A DNA stretch of 37,141 bases, from NCBI GenBank assembly GCA_002877985.1, contig PNIK01000004.1, positions 1 to 37,141 of the forward strand. Direction: 5' to 3'. The position numbers were made by a program, and so were the translations under genes. A model generated the notes under the pieces. That model ran no database searches. It was not told the DNA's origin and saw only the letters and a list, made by a program, of their open reading frames with translations. This stretch comes from Thermodesulfobacterium geofontis (GTDB lineage Bacteria; Desulfobacterota; Thermodesulfobacteria; Thermodesulfobacteriales; Thermodesulfobacteriaceae). Positions 17,494 through 28,033 of the stretch are shown one piece after another (position 1 is the first letter of the stretch; every line of letters begins with the position of its first letter).

Positions 17494-17937
17494 TTATTTT
17501 TCAACATTAATTTTAATTACTTTTTTCTTTTCTTCTGGTTTCTTAGGTAATACTATCTTTAACACACCATTTTTATAGGTTGCTGATATTTTTTCCTCTT
17601 CTACTTCACAAGGTAGCTGAATTGATCTCATAAAACTTCCATAATATCTTTCCATTCTATAAAAGTTTTCTTTCTTTTCTTCCTCTTCTTTTTTCTTTTC
17701 ACCTTTAATTACTAATACATTATCAGATAAACTAATTTCTATATCTTCAGGATTTACACCAGGAACATCAACTTTTACTACTATTTCATTATCTGTTTCT
17801 GAAACATCAATTGCTGGTACCCATTCTATACCTTCAAATCTCTCAGTTAACCAACCTTTACCAAAAAATTCTTGCCATATACGATCCATTTCTCTTTTTA
17901 ATTCTTGTAATGGACGCCATAAAATTAAATCTGCCAT
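17494..17937 (-). CDS. hsp20: Hsp20 / alpha-crystallin small heat-shock protein
   Basis: VPAIDVSETDNEIVVKVDVPGVNPEDIEISLSDNVLVIKGEKK, YGSFMRSIQLPCEVEEEKISATYKNGVLKIVLPKK. ATG at 17937 behind AAAGGAGGTGAG. Confidence 0.95.
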   Translation of the reverse strand: MADLILWRPLQELKREMDRIWQEFFGKGWLTERFEGIEWVPAIDVSETDNEIVVKVDVPGVNPEDIEISLSDNVLVIKGEKKKEEEEKKENFYRMERYYGSFMRSIQLPCEVEEEKISATYKNGVLKIVLPKKPEEKKKVIKINVEK

Positions 17938-18013
17938 ATTTCTCACCTCCTTTTATGTTTTTTTATTTTTAGTTTATGTTTAAAATAAGCATGATTTATT
18001 ATTTTTCAAGTAG

Positions 18014-18031
18014 TTCAATTTATATATTGAA
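18014..18031. promoter_or_regulatory. Inverted repeat in the hsp20/clpB divergent intergenic region
   Basis: TTCAAT-TTATAT-ATTGAA, embedded in AGTTCAATTTATATATTGAAACT. Confidence 0.35.
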
Positions 18032-18090
18032 ACTTAAACAATCGTAATTATTTTTAAATAAAAAATCTTTTGAATAGGAGGTTTCAGAAA

Positions 18091-20709
18091 ATGAAACTTG
18101 AAAAATTTACCTTTAAAGCTCAGGAAGCCTTACAAAGTGCTCAACGTTTAGCTGAGTCTTATAATCATCCACAACTTGAGCCAGAACATCTTTTAAAAAC
18201 TCTTGTTGAACAAGAAGGAGGAATAATCCCCACCATCCTTGACCGATTAGGAGTTAATTCAAAAATTATTTCCTCTGATTTGGATGAGATTTTAGAAAAA
18301 TTCCCCAAACTTACCTATGGGACCTATCAATTATATCTTTCTTTAAGTTTAAAGCAAATTCTTGATAAAGCTGAAAATTTGGCAAAGGAAATGAGGGATG
18401 AATATATTTCTACTGAACATCTATTTTTGAGTATTATTGATAGTCCAACAAGAGCTGGAGAAATTTTGAGAAAAAGAGGAATTACTTTCAGCAATGCTAA
18501 AGATGTAATTATGAAAATAAGAAAGGGACAAAGAATTACAGATCAAAATCCAGAAGAAAAGTATCAGGCTTTGGAAAAATTTGGTAGAGATCTTACAGCA
18601 CTTGCCAAGGCTGGGAAACTTGATCCTGTTATTGGAAGAGATGAAGAAATAAGAAGGGTTATGCATATTCTTTCCAGAAGAACCAAAAATAATCCTGTTC
18701 TTGTGGGAGAGCCAGGAGTTGGTAAAACAGCTATTGTAGAGGGACTTGCTCAAAGAATTGTTGCAGGAGATGTACCTGAAGTTCTAAAAGACAAAAGAAT
18801 TATTCAGTTAGATTTGGGAGCATTAATTGCTGGAACAAAATTTAGAGGAGAATTTGAAGAAAGACTAAAAGCTGTTTTGCGTGAAATTCAAGCAAGTGAA
18901 GGAGAAATCATTCTTTTTATAGATGAGATTCATACAATTGTTGGAGCAGGGGCTGCTGAAGGAGCAATGGATGCTGCTAATATGCTTAAACCTGCTCTTG
19001 CAAGGGGAGAATTAAGATGCATTGGTGCAACAACTATAGATGAATACAGAAAACACATAGAAAGAGATCCTGCGCTGGAAAGAAGATTTCAACCTGTTTA
19101 CGTGGATGAACCAACTCCAGAAGAGGCTATTGCCATTTTAAGAGGATTAAAAGAAAAATATGAAGTTCATCATGGAGTTAGAATTACCGATAATGCTATT
19201 ATCTCTGCAGTTATGCTTTCCCACAGATATATTACTGACAGATTTCTTCCTGACAAAGCTATAGATTTAATAGATGAAGCTGCTGCAAAACTTCGTATTG
19301 AAATAGATTCCATGCCTACAGAAATAGATGAAATAGAGAGAAAAATTAAACAGCTTGAGATTGAGAAAGTAGCTTTGGAAAAAGAAACTGATCCAAAAGC
19401 TAAAGAGAGATTGAATAAACTTCTTGAGCAATTAAACGAACTTAAGCAGAAAGCTGAATATTTAAAAGCTCGATGGTTGAAAGAAAAAGAGATTATTCAA
19501 AAAATTAGAAAATTAAAGGAAAAAATTGATCAGCTTAAAATTGAGGCTCAACAGGCTGAAAGACAGGGCGATTTAAATAGGGTTGCTGAAATCATATATG
19601 GAATTATTCCACAACTTCAAAAAGAATTAGAAGAAGAAAATAAAAAATTAGAAGAACTACAAAGAGAACATAAATTTTTAAAAGAGGAAGTAGATGCTGA
19701 AGACATAGCTGAAATTGTTTCTAAATGGACAGGAATTCCTGTAAGCAGACTCCTTGAAAGCGAAAGAGAAAAACTTTTAAGAATAGAAGAAAGAATAAAG
19801 GAAAGGGTGGTTGGTCAAGATCATGCTATTTCTGCAATAGCAAATGCCTTAAGGAGAGCAAGAGCAGGTTTAAAGGATCCAAGAAGACCCATCGGTTCAT
19901 TCCTTTTTATTGGTCCTACAGGTGTAGGAAAAACAGAACTTGCAAAGGCATTGGCAGAATTTATGTTTGATACAGAAGATGCTATGATAAGAATTGATAT
20001 GACAGAATACATGGAAAAACATTCAGTTTCAAGATTAATCGGTGCACCTCCTGGATATGTAGGGTATGAAGAAGGGGGACAACTCACTGAAGCAGTTAGA
20101 AGAAAACCTTACTCTGTAATCTTATTTGATGAGATTGAGAAAGCTCATCCTGATGTCTTTAATATTCTTCTACAAATTCTTGATGATGGAAGACTAACAG
20201 ATGGAAAAGGAAGAACTGTCAATTTTAGAAATACTATTATAATTATGACTTCTAATATAGGTGGATTTTATTTCCAAGATTTATCTCTTACCCGTAAAGA
20301 AATAGAAAGCAGAATTTTTGAACTTCTAAAGACTACCTTTAGACCAGAATTTTTAAACCGCATTGATGAAATAATAATCTTTAATAATTTGACAAGAGAA
20401 GATATAATTAAAATTGTAGATATTCAAATTAAATACCTTAATGAGAGACTTGCTGAAAAGGGAATGTTTTTAGAATTAACTGATAAAGCTAAGGAACTTC
20501 TTGCAACCTATGGATATGATCCTCTTTTTGGAGCAAGACCTCTCAAGAGAACTATACAAAAATATATTGAAAACGCTTTAGCTTTAAAGATTTTAGAAGG
20601 AGCTTTTTCTGAAGGAGATAAAATAATAGTTGATGTAAATTCTGCTGGAGAATTTGAATTCAGAAAAGCTGAAGAAGTAGAAGAATTAAAGAAGATTGCC
20701 CTTCATTAA
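18091..20709 (+). CDS. clpB: ATP-dependent disaggregase ClpB
   Basis: Clp-N repeats, Walker [10 protein letters not shown] and GPTGVGKTE, long coiled-coil middle domain. ATG at 18091 behind AGGAGG. Confidence 0.97.
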   Translation: MKLEKFTFKAQEALQSAQRLAESYNHPQLEPEHLLKTLVEQEGGIIPTILDRLGVNSKIISSDLDEILEKFPKLTYGTYQLYLSLSLKQILDKAENLAKEMRDEYISTEHLFLSIIDSPTRAGEILRKRGITFSNAKDVIMKIRKGQRITDQNPEEKYQALEKFGRDLTALAKAGKLDPVIGRDEEIRRVMHILSRRTKNNPVLVGEPGVGKTAIVEGLAQRIVAGDVPEVLKDKRIIQLDLGALIAGTKFRGEFEERLKAVLREIQASEGEIILFIDEIHTIVGAGAAEGAMDAANMLKPALARGELRCIGATTIDEYRKHIERDPALERRFQPVYVDEPTPEEAIAILRGLKEKYEVHHGVRITDNAIISAVMLSHRYITDRFLPDKAIDLIDEAAAKLRIEIDSMPTEIDEIERKIKQLEIEKVALEKETDPKAKERLNKLLEQLNELKQKAEYLKARWLKEKEIIQKIRKLKEKIDQLKIEAQQAERQGDLNRVAEIIYGIIPQLQKELEEENKKLEELQREHKFLKEEVDAEDIAEIVSKWTGIPVSRLLESEREKLLRIEERIKERVVGQDHAISAIANALRRARAGLKDPRRPIGSFLFIGPTGVGKTELAKALAEFMFDTEDAMIRIDMTEYMEKHSVSRLIGAPPGYVGYEEGGQLTEAVRRKPYSVILFDEIEKAHPDVFNILLQILDDGRLTDGKGRTVNFRNTIIIMTSNIGGFYFQDLSLTRKEIESRIFELLKTTFRPEFLNRIDEIIIFNNLTREDIIKIVDIQIKYLNERLAEKGMFLELTDKAKELLATYGYDPLFGARPLKRTIQKYIENALALKILEGAFSEGDKIIVDVNSAGEFEFRKAEEVEELKKIALH

Positions 20710-21644
20710 TGAAAAAATATAAAATAGTTTTTTTCGGGAGTCCTGAATTTGCCATACCTTCTTTAGAAGCACTCTATGAAAATGAAGATTTGAAAGCTGT
20801 TGTTACTCAATCTGATAAACCAAAGGGAAGGGGTTTAAAACCCTCTCCTTCTCCTGTTAAAGCCTGGGCTTTATCAAAGGGCTTAAAAGTATTAGAACCT
20901 TTAAAACTAAAAGATCCTCAATTTATTGAAACTATAAAAAGTTTTTCTCCAGATCTTATTGTCGTTTGTGCCTACGGTAAAATAATTCCTAAGGAACTTT
21001 TAGAAATTCCTAAATTTGGTTGCTGGAATATCCATGCCTCTCTTCTACCAAAGTATAGAGGTGCTTCACCCATTAATTGGGTAATTTTAGAAGGAGAAAA
21101 GGAAACAGGTGTAACTATTATGCTTATGGATGAAGGACTTGATACAGGACCTATTCTTTTACAGAAAAAAATTGAGATTTCTGAAAAAGATACAGCTATA
21201 ACCCTCTCTCAAAAATTGGCTCAACTGGGAAAAGAAGCTATTCTTGAAGCAATAGAACTTCACAAAAAAGGACAATTAAAGCCAGTTGATCAGCCAGAAG
21301 AAGGAATTTCTTGGACTCCTATTTTAAAAAAAGAAGATGGTTTCTTTACCTTTGAAGAACCAGCTAAAATAATAGAAAGAAAAGTAAGAGCCTTTTTACC
21401 TTGGCCTACTGCTTATACTTATTATAAAAATAAACTTTTAAAAATCTTTTCAGCAAAAACCGTATCTTTTCATCATAATGAAAAACCTGGAACTATTTTA
21501 GATATTAGCAAAGAGGGGATACTTGTTGCTACATCAGAAGATGCAATTTTGCTAAAGGAAGTTCAATTAGAAGGTAAGAAAAAAATTTCTGCTTACGAAT
21601 TTGCTTGCGGTCAAAGATTTAAAAAAGGTGATCTTTTGGAGTAA
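20709..21644 (+). CDS. fmt: Methionyl-tRNA formyltransferase
   Basis: IVFFGSPEFAIPSLEAL, QSDKPKGRGLKPSPSPVK, WNIHASLLPKYRGASPINWVILEGEKETGVTIM. Confidence 0.96.
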   Translation: MKKYKIVFFGSPEFAIPSLEALYENEDLKAVVTQSDKPKGRGLKPSPSPVKAWALSKGLKVLEPLKLKDPQFIETIKSFSPDLIVVCAYGKIIPKELLEIPKFGCWNIHASLLPKYRGASPINWVILEGEKETGVTIMLMDEGLDTGPILLQKKIEISEKDTAITLSQKLAQLGKEAILEAIELHKKGQLKPVDQPEEGISWTPILKKEDGFFTFEEPAKIIERKVRAFLPWPTAYTYYKNKLLKIFSAKTVSFHHNEKPGTILDISKEGILVATSEDAILLKEVQLEGKKKISAYEFACGQRFKKGDLLE

Positions 21645-24216
21645 GTCCAGGTATTTTTCCTCTGTGTAAAATTTTTAAAATGGGAGAGGCAATAAATATG
21701 GAACTATAAGTTCCTACAATAAATCCTATAGTTAAAGCAAAAGCAAAATCTCTAATTACAATTCCTCCAAAAAGAAGAAGGCTTAATGAACCAAAAAGAG
21801 TCGTAATAGTAGTAATAATAGTTCTTGCAAGCACTTCATTTATACTCATATTTATCAATTCATCAAAGTTCTTAAATTTTTTACTCAAAACATTTTCTCT
21901 TATTCTATCAAAAATAACCACTGTATCAGTTAAGGAGTAACCAGCAAGAGTTAGTAATGCAGTAATAAAAAGAAGATTTATTTCTTTTCCCAAAAGATAA
22001 AAAATTGCCAGAGTTATTAAAACGTCATGAAATGTAGCTACACCAGCAGCTAATCCAAAATTAAAATTAAATCTGAAGGTAAGATAAAAAATAATTCCTA
22101 TTACAGCACCTAAAATAGCAAATGTAGCTTTCTTTTTTAATTCTTTACTTATAGTGGCTCCTATTTCTTCTTTAGCCAATAAACTTAATTTGTATTCTGG
22201 ACAACGGTTTTCAAGGGCTGTTAAAATCTTATTTACTTCTTCAGTAAGCGATTCTTTGGAACTTTTCAATTTTAAAAGTATCATATTTTCACCCTTAACA
22301 TCCTGAATAACAAAATCTTTTAAACCTTCTTGAGAAAGTGCTTTTCTTATCTTATCAAGAGAGGGGGGTATTTCACTTTTTAAATAAAGAAGAGTTCCTC
22401 CTGTAAAATCTATACCAAGATTGGCCTTCCCTCTGAAAGCCTGGATAAATGCCAATATACCAATTATACACAAAATAAGAGAAATCACTGCAAAAATTTT
22501 TTTGTATTTCATATAATCAAATTTGGGATTTCTTATAATTTCAAAAAATTTAATTTTAAATTCCCTTCCTTTCTCGTATAAATATTCATAAAATATCTTG
22601 GTTGCAAAAATGGCTGTAAATAAATTTACAATTATAGAAACAGAAAGGGTTACTGCAAAACCTTTGATTGGTCCTGTTCCAAAGGTAAAAAGAATTAAAG
22701 AAGTTATTAAGACTGTAATGTGGGCATCAAAAATAGTCCAGAAGGCTCTTGAATATCCTTGAAAAATAGACGAATAGGTACTTCTTCCCAATTTCAATTC
22801 CTCTCTAATTCTTTCAAAAATTAAAACATTGGAATCAACTCCCATTCCAACGCTCAGGATGATCCCAGCAATTCCAGGAAGGGTTAAGGTTGCTTGAAAG
22901 GCTGATAAAATAGCTAAAAGAAAATAAACGTTTAAAATTAGTGCCAAAACTGCTATTACTCCAGATATCCTGTAATAAATGGAGGTAAAGATAATTACGA
23001 TTAATGCTCCTATTAATCCTGCTACAATTCCTTTTTGGATAGAATCCTTTCCCAGTGAAGGTCCGATAGTAATATTTTGCAAAATTTTAACTGGTGCAGG
23101 CAAAGCCCCTGCTCTTAAAACAAGAGCAAGGTCTGATGCTTCTTCCATAGTAAAACCACCTGTAATCTGAGCATTCCCACCTGAAATTTTTTCTCTAATA
23201 ACAGGGGCAGATCTTACTACCTCATCAAGAACAATTGCAAGTCTTTTCCCCACATTTTCTCCAGTAATCTGCTCAAAAATTTTTGCTCCTCTTGAATCAA
23301 ATTGAAGCCATACATATGGTTCGTTAAATTGAGGATCTATTCTAACTTGAGCATTTTTAAGATAGGTACCTGTAAGAATGGCTTCTTTTTTAAGAATAAT
23401 CGGTTTTTTTATTATTTTCCCTGTGATTCTGTCTTTTTCTATCCAAAAATAAAATTCCGAATCTATAGGAATATAAGGTCTGATAAGTTTTCTCCACTCT
23501 TCCAAGGGTGCATCAAAGGAAAGATTTTTTTCTCTTGCCAAAGAATTAACAAGAGCATTTAAATCTAATTTTTGCATGGTTTCTTCATCTACTAATTTAA
23601 ATTCTAACTGGGCTGTTTGCCCAACCACATTTATCGCTCTTTGAGGATCTTTTAAACCTGGCAGCTGAATTACTATTTTATCAGTTCCCTGTTTAGTGAT
23701 AATAGGTTCTGCTACTCCAAACTGATCAATTCTGTTTCTTATTACCTCAAGAACCTGATCTAAGATATGCTCCTTTATATAAGAAACCTTCTCCTGAGAT
23801 AAACTAACTTCTACAATATAGGTATTTCCTTCCTTTCCTTCTTTAAGTATTTGCAATTCTTTAAAGCCTTTCATTATGTCGTCTTTGAATACTTTTAAGT
23901 CTTCCTCTTTATAAAACTTGAAAGTTGCCTTTTTTTTGTCAGGAAGGGATTCAAAATTAATAGATGCTCTTACCAGCTGAGTCTTGATATCCTGTAAATA
24001 ATTATCAAATTGATTTTCTAAAGCCTTTTCCAAGTCCGGTTGCAAAACTAAATGAACACCACCTTTCAAATCAAGTCCAAGTTTTAGCTCGCCTCTGTAA
24101 ACATATTTTTTAAACCACGGAGGAAGATCTTTTATAAAAGTAGGCAAGATTAAAAAAAGGGAAAATAATATTAGAAAAATTAAAAGTCCTATTTTAAATT
24201 TTAATTTCAGTGACAA
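21619..24216 (-). CDS. secDF: Fused SecDF protein translocase subunit
   Basis: SecD signatures (LKLGLDLKGGVHLVLQ, SVGMGVDSNVLIFERIREE) and SecF signatures (NLGIDFTGGTLLYL, GYSLTDTVVIFDRIREN) in one 865-aa ORF. Confidence 0.95.
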   Translation of the reverse strand: MSLKLKFKIGLLIFLILFSLFLILPTFIKDLPPWFKKYVYRGELKLGLDLKGGVHLVLQPDLEKALENQFDNYLQDIKTQLVRASINFESLPDKKKATFKFYKEEDLKVFKDDIMKGFKELQILKEGKEGNTYIVEVSLSQEKVSYIKEHILDQVLEVIRNRIDQFGVAEPIITKQGTDKIVIQLPGLKDPQRAINVVGQTAQLEFKLVDEETMQKLDLNALVNSLAREKNLSFDAPLEEWRKLIRPYIPIDSEFYFWIEKDRITGKIIKKPIILKKEAILTGTYLKNAQVRIDPQFNEPYVWLQFDSRGAKIFEQITGENVGKRLAIVLDEVVRSAPVIREKISGGNAQITGGFTMEEASDLALVLRAGALPAPVKILQNITIGPSLGKDSIQKGIVAGLIGALIVIIFTSIYYRISGVIAVLALILNVYFLLAILSAFQATLTLPGIAGIILSVGMGVDSNVLIFERIREELKLGRSTYSSIFQGYSRAFWTIFDAHITVLITSLILFTFGTGPIKGFAVTLSVSIIVNLFTAIFATKIFYEYLYEKGREFKIKFFEIIRNPKFDYMKYKKIFAVISLILCIIGILAFIQAFRGKANLGIDFTGGTLLYLKSEIPPSLDKIRKALSQEGLKDFVIQDVKGENMILLKLKSSKESLTEEVNKILTALENRCPEYKLSLLAKEEIGATISKELKKKATFAILGAVIGIIFYLTFRFNFNFGLAAGVATFHDVLITLAIFYLLGKEINLLFITALLTLAGYSLTDTVVIFDRIRENVLSKKFKNFDELINMSINEVLARTIITTITTLFGSLSLLLFGGIVIRDFAFALTIGFIVGTYSSIFIASPILKILHRGKIPGLTPKDHLF

Positions 24217-24234
24217 GGCTCAAACCTCCTAATC

Positions 24235-25068
24235 TTAATTACATTCCAGTGCCAATTCAATATTTTTCAAATTATATTTTAAAAGTTCTGTATAGCTTCC
24301 TGGTATATAATAGGTCCCACCAGACCAGAGTTTAATTACCTTTATACCTTCCTTTTCAAAAAATTTTTTATACCTTTCAAATTCCGGATCTGTTAAGAAT
24401 ACAATTTTCCTTTTTCGCAATTTAAGTCTTTCTATCATTTCTGATACAGTTTTTATACTTGCCTCCCCTTCTTTATGGTAACCTTTAAGAAGAGTTATCT
24501 CCTTTATTCCTGAATTCTTAAGAAGGTAACCAAAAACAGGATGCCCCAAAATATAAATTTCTTTATATTTACAAAATCTAAGCCTCTGATAATTTTTTTG
24601 AATGTTTTCTATGGATTTCAAAAATAAAAAAGCTCTCGTCCTATAAAGTTCTTTTTTTGAAGGGTCTTTTTTACTTATATATTCTGAAAGTTCCTTAGCT
24701 AAAATTTTTACTCTTTCCAAATCAAACCAAAGATGGGGATCTAAAAATTTTGTCTCTCCTCTTGCAAGACTAATAGTTTCTTTATTTTTTCTTAATTCAT
24801 ATACTCTTTTAGCCCAAGCTTCACTTCCTACAATTATAACCAAATCTGCAGTTTTAATTTTCTGCCACTGATATAAGGTGGGTTCATAAAAATGAAAATC
24901 CTCTTTTTCACTCTGAAGCTGATAAATTTTATGACCACTTATTATTTCTTTTACAATTTTTTCTAAAGCTTGATTTGAGACCACAATTTCAAGGGCGTAA
25001 AGATGAGATTTAAAAAAAAGAATTAACCCAAAAATTATAAATATCCAAAAAAACTTGATTTTTTTCAT
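24235..25068 (-). CDS. Metal ABC transporter substrate-binding protein (ZnuA-like)
   Basis: Signal peptide; ADLVIIVGSEAWAKR, FLDPHLWFDLERVKILAKELSEYI, ILGHPVFGYLLKNSGI typical of the cluster A-1 (zinc/manganese) family. Confidence 0.85.
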   Translation of the reverse strand: MKKIKFFWIFIIFGLILFFKSHLYALEIVVSNQALEKIVKEIISGHKIYQLQSEKEDFHFYEPTLYQWQKIKTADLVIIVGSEAWAKRVYELRKNKETISLARGETKFLDPHLWFDLERVKILAKELSEYISKKDPSKKELYRTRAFLFLKSIENIQKNYQRLRFCKYKEIYILGHPVFGYLLKNSGIKEITLLKGYHKEGEASIKTVSEMIERLKLRKRKIVFLTDPEFERYKKFFEKEGIKVIKLWSGGTYYIPGSYTELLKYNLKNIELALECN

Positions 25069-25082
25069 AGCTTTTTAATATT

Positions 25083-26063
25083 TTACTCAGGAAGGGTTAC
25101 AATTTCTATTTTTTTCTTAGAAAAAACTTTTTCTTTTTTAATGGTTTTAATAGACAATAGGTTAGTTTGTAAAATTTCTCTTTTACCAAAAGGTACCTTT
25201 AAAGTATAAATTGTATCAGGTGGGGTTACTCTTTTTCTAAGTTCTGCATTCAAAAGTAAAAGCAAGTTATAGTCAATTTCTCCAGCTACAGAAAATACTC
25301 TTAAATCCACTCCACCATTTACTTTGATTTCTTCATAATCAAGAATTCCATTTTCTACTGCTGAAAACCCATATTTTTCAGGCTCTTTTGCTATCAAAGT
25401 AATTGCCATCCATTGAGGTAAATATATGCTTGTTTCAACCGGTATATTATCTGAATTTATAATTTGCCAGTAATCAGCAAAATTTTTTGCTTCTAAAATC
25501 CTTTTTAACTTACCGACTCCTGCATTATAACTTGCAATAGCTATTCTCCAGTCTCCAAAAATATTATATAAAGCTTTTAAATATTTAGCTGCTGCATAAG
25601 TAGATTTAATAAAATCCCTCCTTTCATCAATCCATTCATCTATTTTTAAACCATAACTTTTTGCGGTAATTTCCATAAATTGCCATATACCTGCTGCACC
25701 TGCAGGTGAAGTAGCTAAAGGATTACAGCCACTTTCTATATAGGCAAGATAAACCAAATCTTCAGGAAGATTAAATTCCTTAAAAATTACTTTAAAATAA
25801 GGCAAAAACAAAGAACATCTTGCAAGCCATCTTTCTATAACTTCTTTTTTTTCATTTTTATAATAATTTAAAAAATAAGCCACCTGAGCATTTATATCAG
25901 GAGGCAAATTTTTAACAATTTCAGGAGGTAATTCTCCGATAGCCTCATATGCTTCTTCTTGATAAAATTCCTTATTTAGCAACTCACTTTGTGAACCAGC
26001 TTGAAAAGGAAAAGAAATTAAAAAAATTAAAAAAATTAACCCAACAAAGATTCTAAAATACAT
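25083..26063 (-). CDS. Lytic transglycosylase (SLT domain, MltD-like)
   Basis: Signal peptide; DLVYLAYIESGCNPLATSPAGAAGIWQFMEITAKSYGL, IASYNAGVGKLKRI. Confidence 0.92.
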   Translation of the reverse strand: MYFRIFVGLIFLIFLISFPFQAGSQSELLNKEFYQEEAYEAIGELPPEIVKNLPPDINAQVAYFLNYYKNEKKEVIERWLARCSLFLPYFKVIFKEFNLPEDLVYLAYIESGCNPLATSPAGAAGIWQFMEITAKSYGLKIDEWIDERRDFIKSTYAAAKYLKALYNIFGDWRIAIASYNAGVGKLKRILEAKNFADYWQIINSDNIPVETSIYLPQWMAITLIAKEPEKYGFSAVENGILDYEEIKVNGGVDLRVFSVAGEIDYNLLLLLNAELRKRVTPPDTIYTLKVPFGKREILQTNLLSIKTIKKEKVFSKKKIEIVTLPE

Positions 26064-26820
26064 TAGAAAGAACCTCCATATTTATATAAGTATCCTCTTC
26101 ATTATGAGCCTCAGAAACCAATAAAGGCTTAATATTTCTTTCCTTAAAAAAATCAAATATTTTATCAAATTTTATTTTTCCTTTTCCTATAGCAAGATGG
26201 TCATCATATTTTCCTAAATTATCATGGCAGTGAATCTCTTTAATATAGGGATAAAGAATATTTAGCCACTCTATTTCCTCTCTTTCTGAAAAAACTCTTG
26301 CATGAGCAGGATCAAAACACCAAAAAAGTCTATCTTTAAACTTTTCGAAAACTGGTTTTAAAAACTCTGGTTCTGGCTCAAAAACATTTTCTAAAGATAC
26401 CACTAATCCTAATTCTTCTGCAAAATTTAAAACTTTCTCCAAGCTCTCAATAAAACTTTCTCTCCATTCTTTTTTTGCCTCTCTATGATAATCCATATGA
26501 TAACCAGAATGCAAAACCAGATTTAGAGGTTCAAAAAGAGAGGCTCTTTCCATACCAAGAAAGGTTCTTCTCAGACTTACTTCTTTTATCCAAGGGTCTA
26601 AGGCTCCTAAGGAAAGATCCATAAAAGGTAAATGAATGGTTGTTTTTATTTCTGCCTCTTTTAGTTTTTTAGCTATTTTTTTAAAATCAAAATAAGAATA
26701 GCTATCAAGTGCTTTTGCATTCAAAGCTATTTCTATATTTACTCTTTTTTCTAAAACTAAGGGTAAATATCTGTTTATCAAAAGCTCCCAAGGGATAGAA
26801 ATAAAAATAGGCTTTTCCAT
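26053..26820 (-). CDS. Sugar phosphate isomerase/epimerase-like TIM barrel (AP endonuclease 2 superfamily)
   Basis: TTIHLPFMDLSLGALD, LVLHSGYH, VVSLENVFEPEP, FWCFDPAHARVF, IKEIHCHDNLGKYDDHLAIGKGKIKF. Confidence 0.82.
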   Translation of the reverse strand: MEKPIFISIPWELLINRYLPLVLEKRVNIEIALNAKALDSYSYFDFKKIAKKLKEAEIKTTIHLPFMDLSLGALDPWIKEVSLRRTFLGMERASLFEPLNLVLHSGYHMDYHREAKKEWRESFIESLEKVLNFAEELGLVVSLENVFEPEPEFLKPVFEKFKDRLFWCFDPAHARVFSEREEIEWLNILYPYIKEIHCHDNLGKYDDHLAIGKGKIKFDKIFDFFKERNIKPLLVSEAHNEEDTYINMEVLSNVF

Positions 26821-26822
26821 GT

Positions 26823-27953
26823 TTATGCTCCATAAAATTCCTTTATAGAAAAAATAACATAATTTACTTCGTCTTTAGTTAAATAGGGATATAAAGGTAA
26901 ACTCAATACTTCTTTTGCTAATTTTTCGGTTACAGGTAGATCTCCATTTTTAAAGTTGAATTTTTTGTAAACAGGTTGTAAATGAAGGGGTTTATTATAA
27001 TATACCCCAGTTATTATACCTTTATTTTCTAAAAATTTTTTCAATCTATCTCTGTTTTTAGCTCTTACGGTAAATAAAGAATAAGATGAGAAATAATCTT
27101 TTGGAAAATAAGGAAGTTTAAGATAGGGAGATAAATCTTTTAAACCTTCCATATATTTTTCTACAATAGCTTTTCTTAAAGCTATTTCCTTTTCAAAATA
27201 TTTAAATTTTATTAATAAAATTGCACTATGGATTTCATCTATCCTGCCGTTTAAACCGTGATACTCATAAAAATAAGGTTTTGTCTGCCCATGTTCCTTT
27301 AAAATTCTTACTATTTTTGCCAGTTTTTTATTAGAAGTAAAAACCATTCCTGCATCACCAAAAGTAGAAAGAGGTTTGGTAGGGTAAAAGGAAGTTGCAG
27401 AAGCAATACCAAAGGTCCCTGCTTTTTTATTCCCTATTTTTGCTCCAAAAGCCTGACATATATCTTCAATTAAATAAATTCCCTTTTCTTCACAAAATTC
27501 CTTAATTTCTTTCAAACGAGCTGGCAAACCAAAAAGACTTACTGCTATAACTGCTGAAATTTTTTTTCTCTTTTTCTTTAATTTTTCATAGTTTTCTTTT
27601 AGGCTTTCTAAAGAGAGATTATAAGTTTCTTCCTCCACATCAACAAAATGAGGAATGAGTCCAGCTCTTACTACTACTTCAGCAGTAGCAACAAAGGTAA
27701 AAGAAGGTAACAAAACATAAGTATTTTGAGGAAGATCAAGAGCTTTTAAAATAAGAAAAAGGGCTTCTGTGCCTGAAGAAACTCCTATAGCATATGGTAC
27801 ATTTAAGTAATTGGCTAAAACTTCTTCCAACTCTTTTGTTTGCGGACCATTTAAATAAATTCCACTTTCAAATACTTTTAAAACTCTCTTTTCCAATTCC
27901 TCTTTATAAACTTGGTAGCTTCTTTTTAGATCTATAAAAGGGATTTTTTTCAT
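26823..27953 (-). CDS. DegT/DnrJ/EryC1/StrS-family PLP-dependent aminotransferase
   Basis: IPFIDLKRSYQVYKEEL, GVSSGTEALFLILKAL, EDICQAFGAKIGNKKAGTFGIASATSFYPTKPLSTFGDAGMVFT (PLP Lys), HGLNGRIDEIHSAIL. Confidence 0.95.
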   Translation of the reverse strand: MKKIPFIDLKRSYQVYKEELEKRVLKVFESGIYLNGPQTKELEEVLANYLNVPYAIGVSSGTEALFLILKALDLPQNTYVLLPSFTFVATAEVVVRAGLIPHFVDVEEETYNLSLESLKENYEKLKKKRKKISAVIAVSLFGLPARLKEIKEFCEEKGIYLIEDICQAFGAKIGNKKAGTFGIASATSFYPTKPLSTFGDAGMVFTSNKKLAKIVRILKEHGQTKPYFYEYHGLNGRIDEIHSAILLIKFKYFEKEIALRKAIVEKYMEGLKDLSPYLKLPYFPKDYFSSYSLFTVRAKNRDRLKKFLENKGIITGVYYNKPLHLQPVYKKFNFKNGDLPVTEKLAKEVLSLPLYPYLTKDEVNYVIFSIKEFYGA

Positions 27954-28033
27954 TAGTTTAATAAACTTTTAAAAACTTGAAATAAAAATTTGCAATAATT
28001 ATACTTTAATTTTTAAGAATTTCCAAATTAAAA

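Noticed and set aside
19821-20087. 88-aa minus-strand ORF opposite clpB
   Set aside because: Shadow of the second ClpB AAA+ domain.
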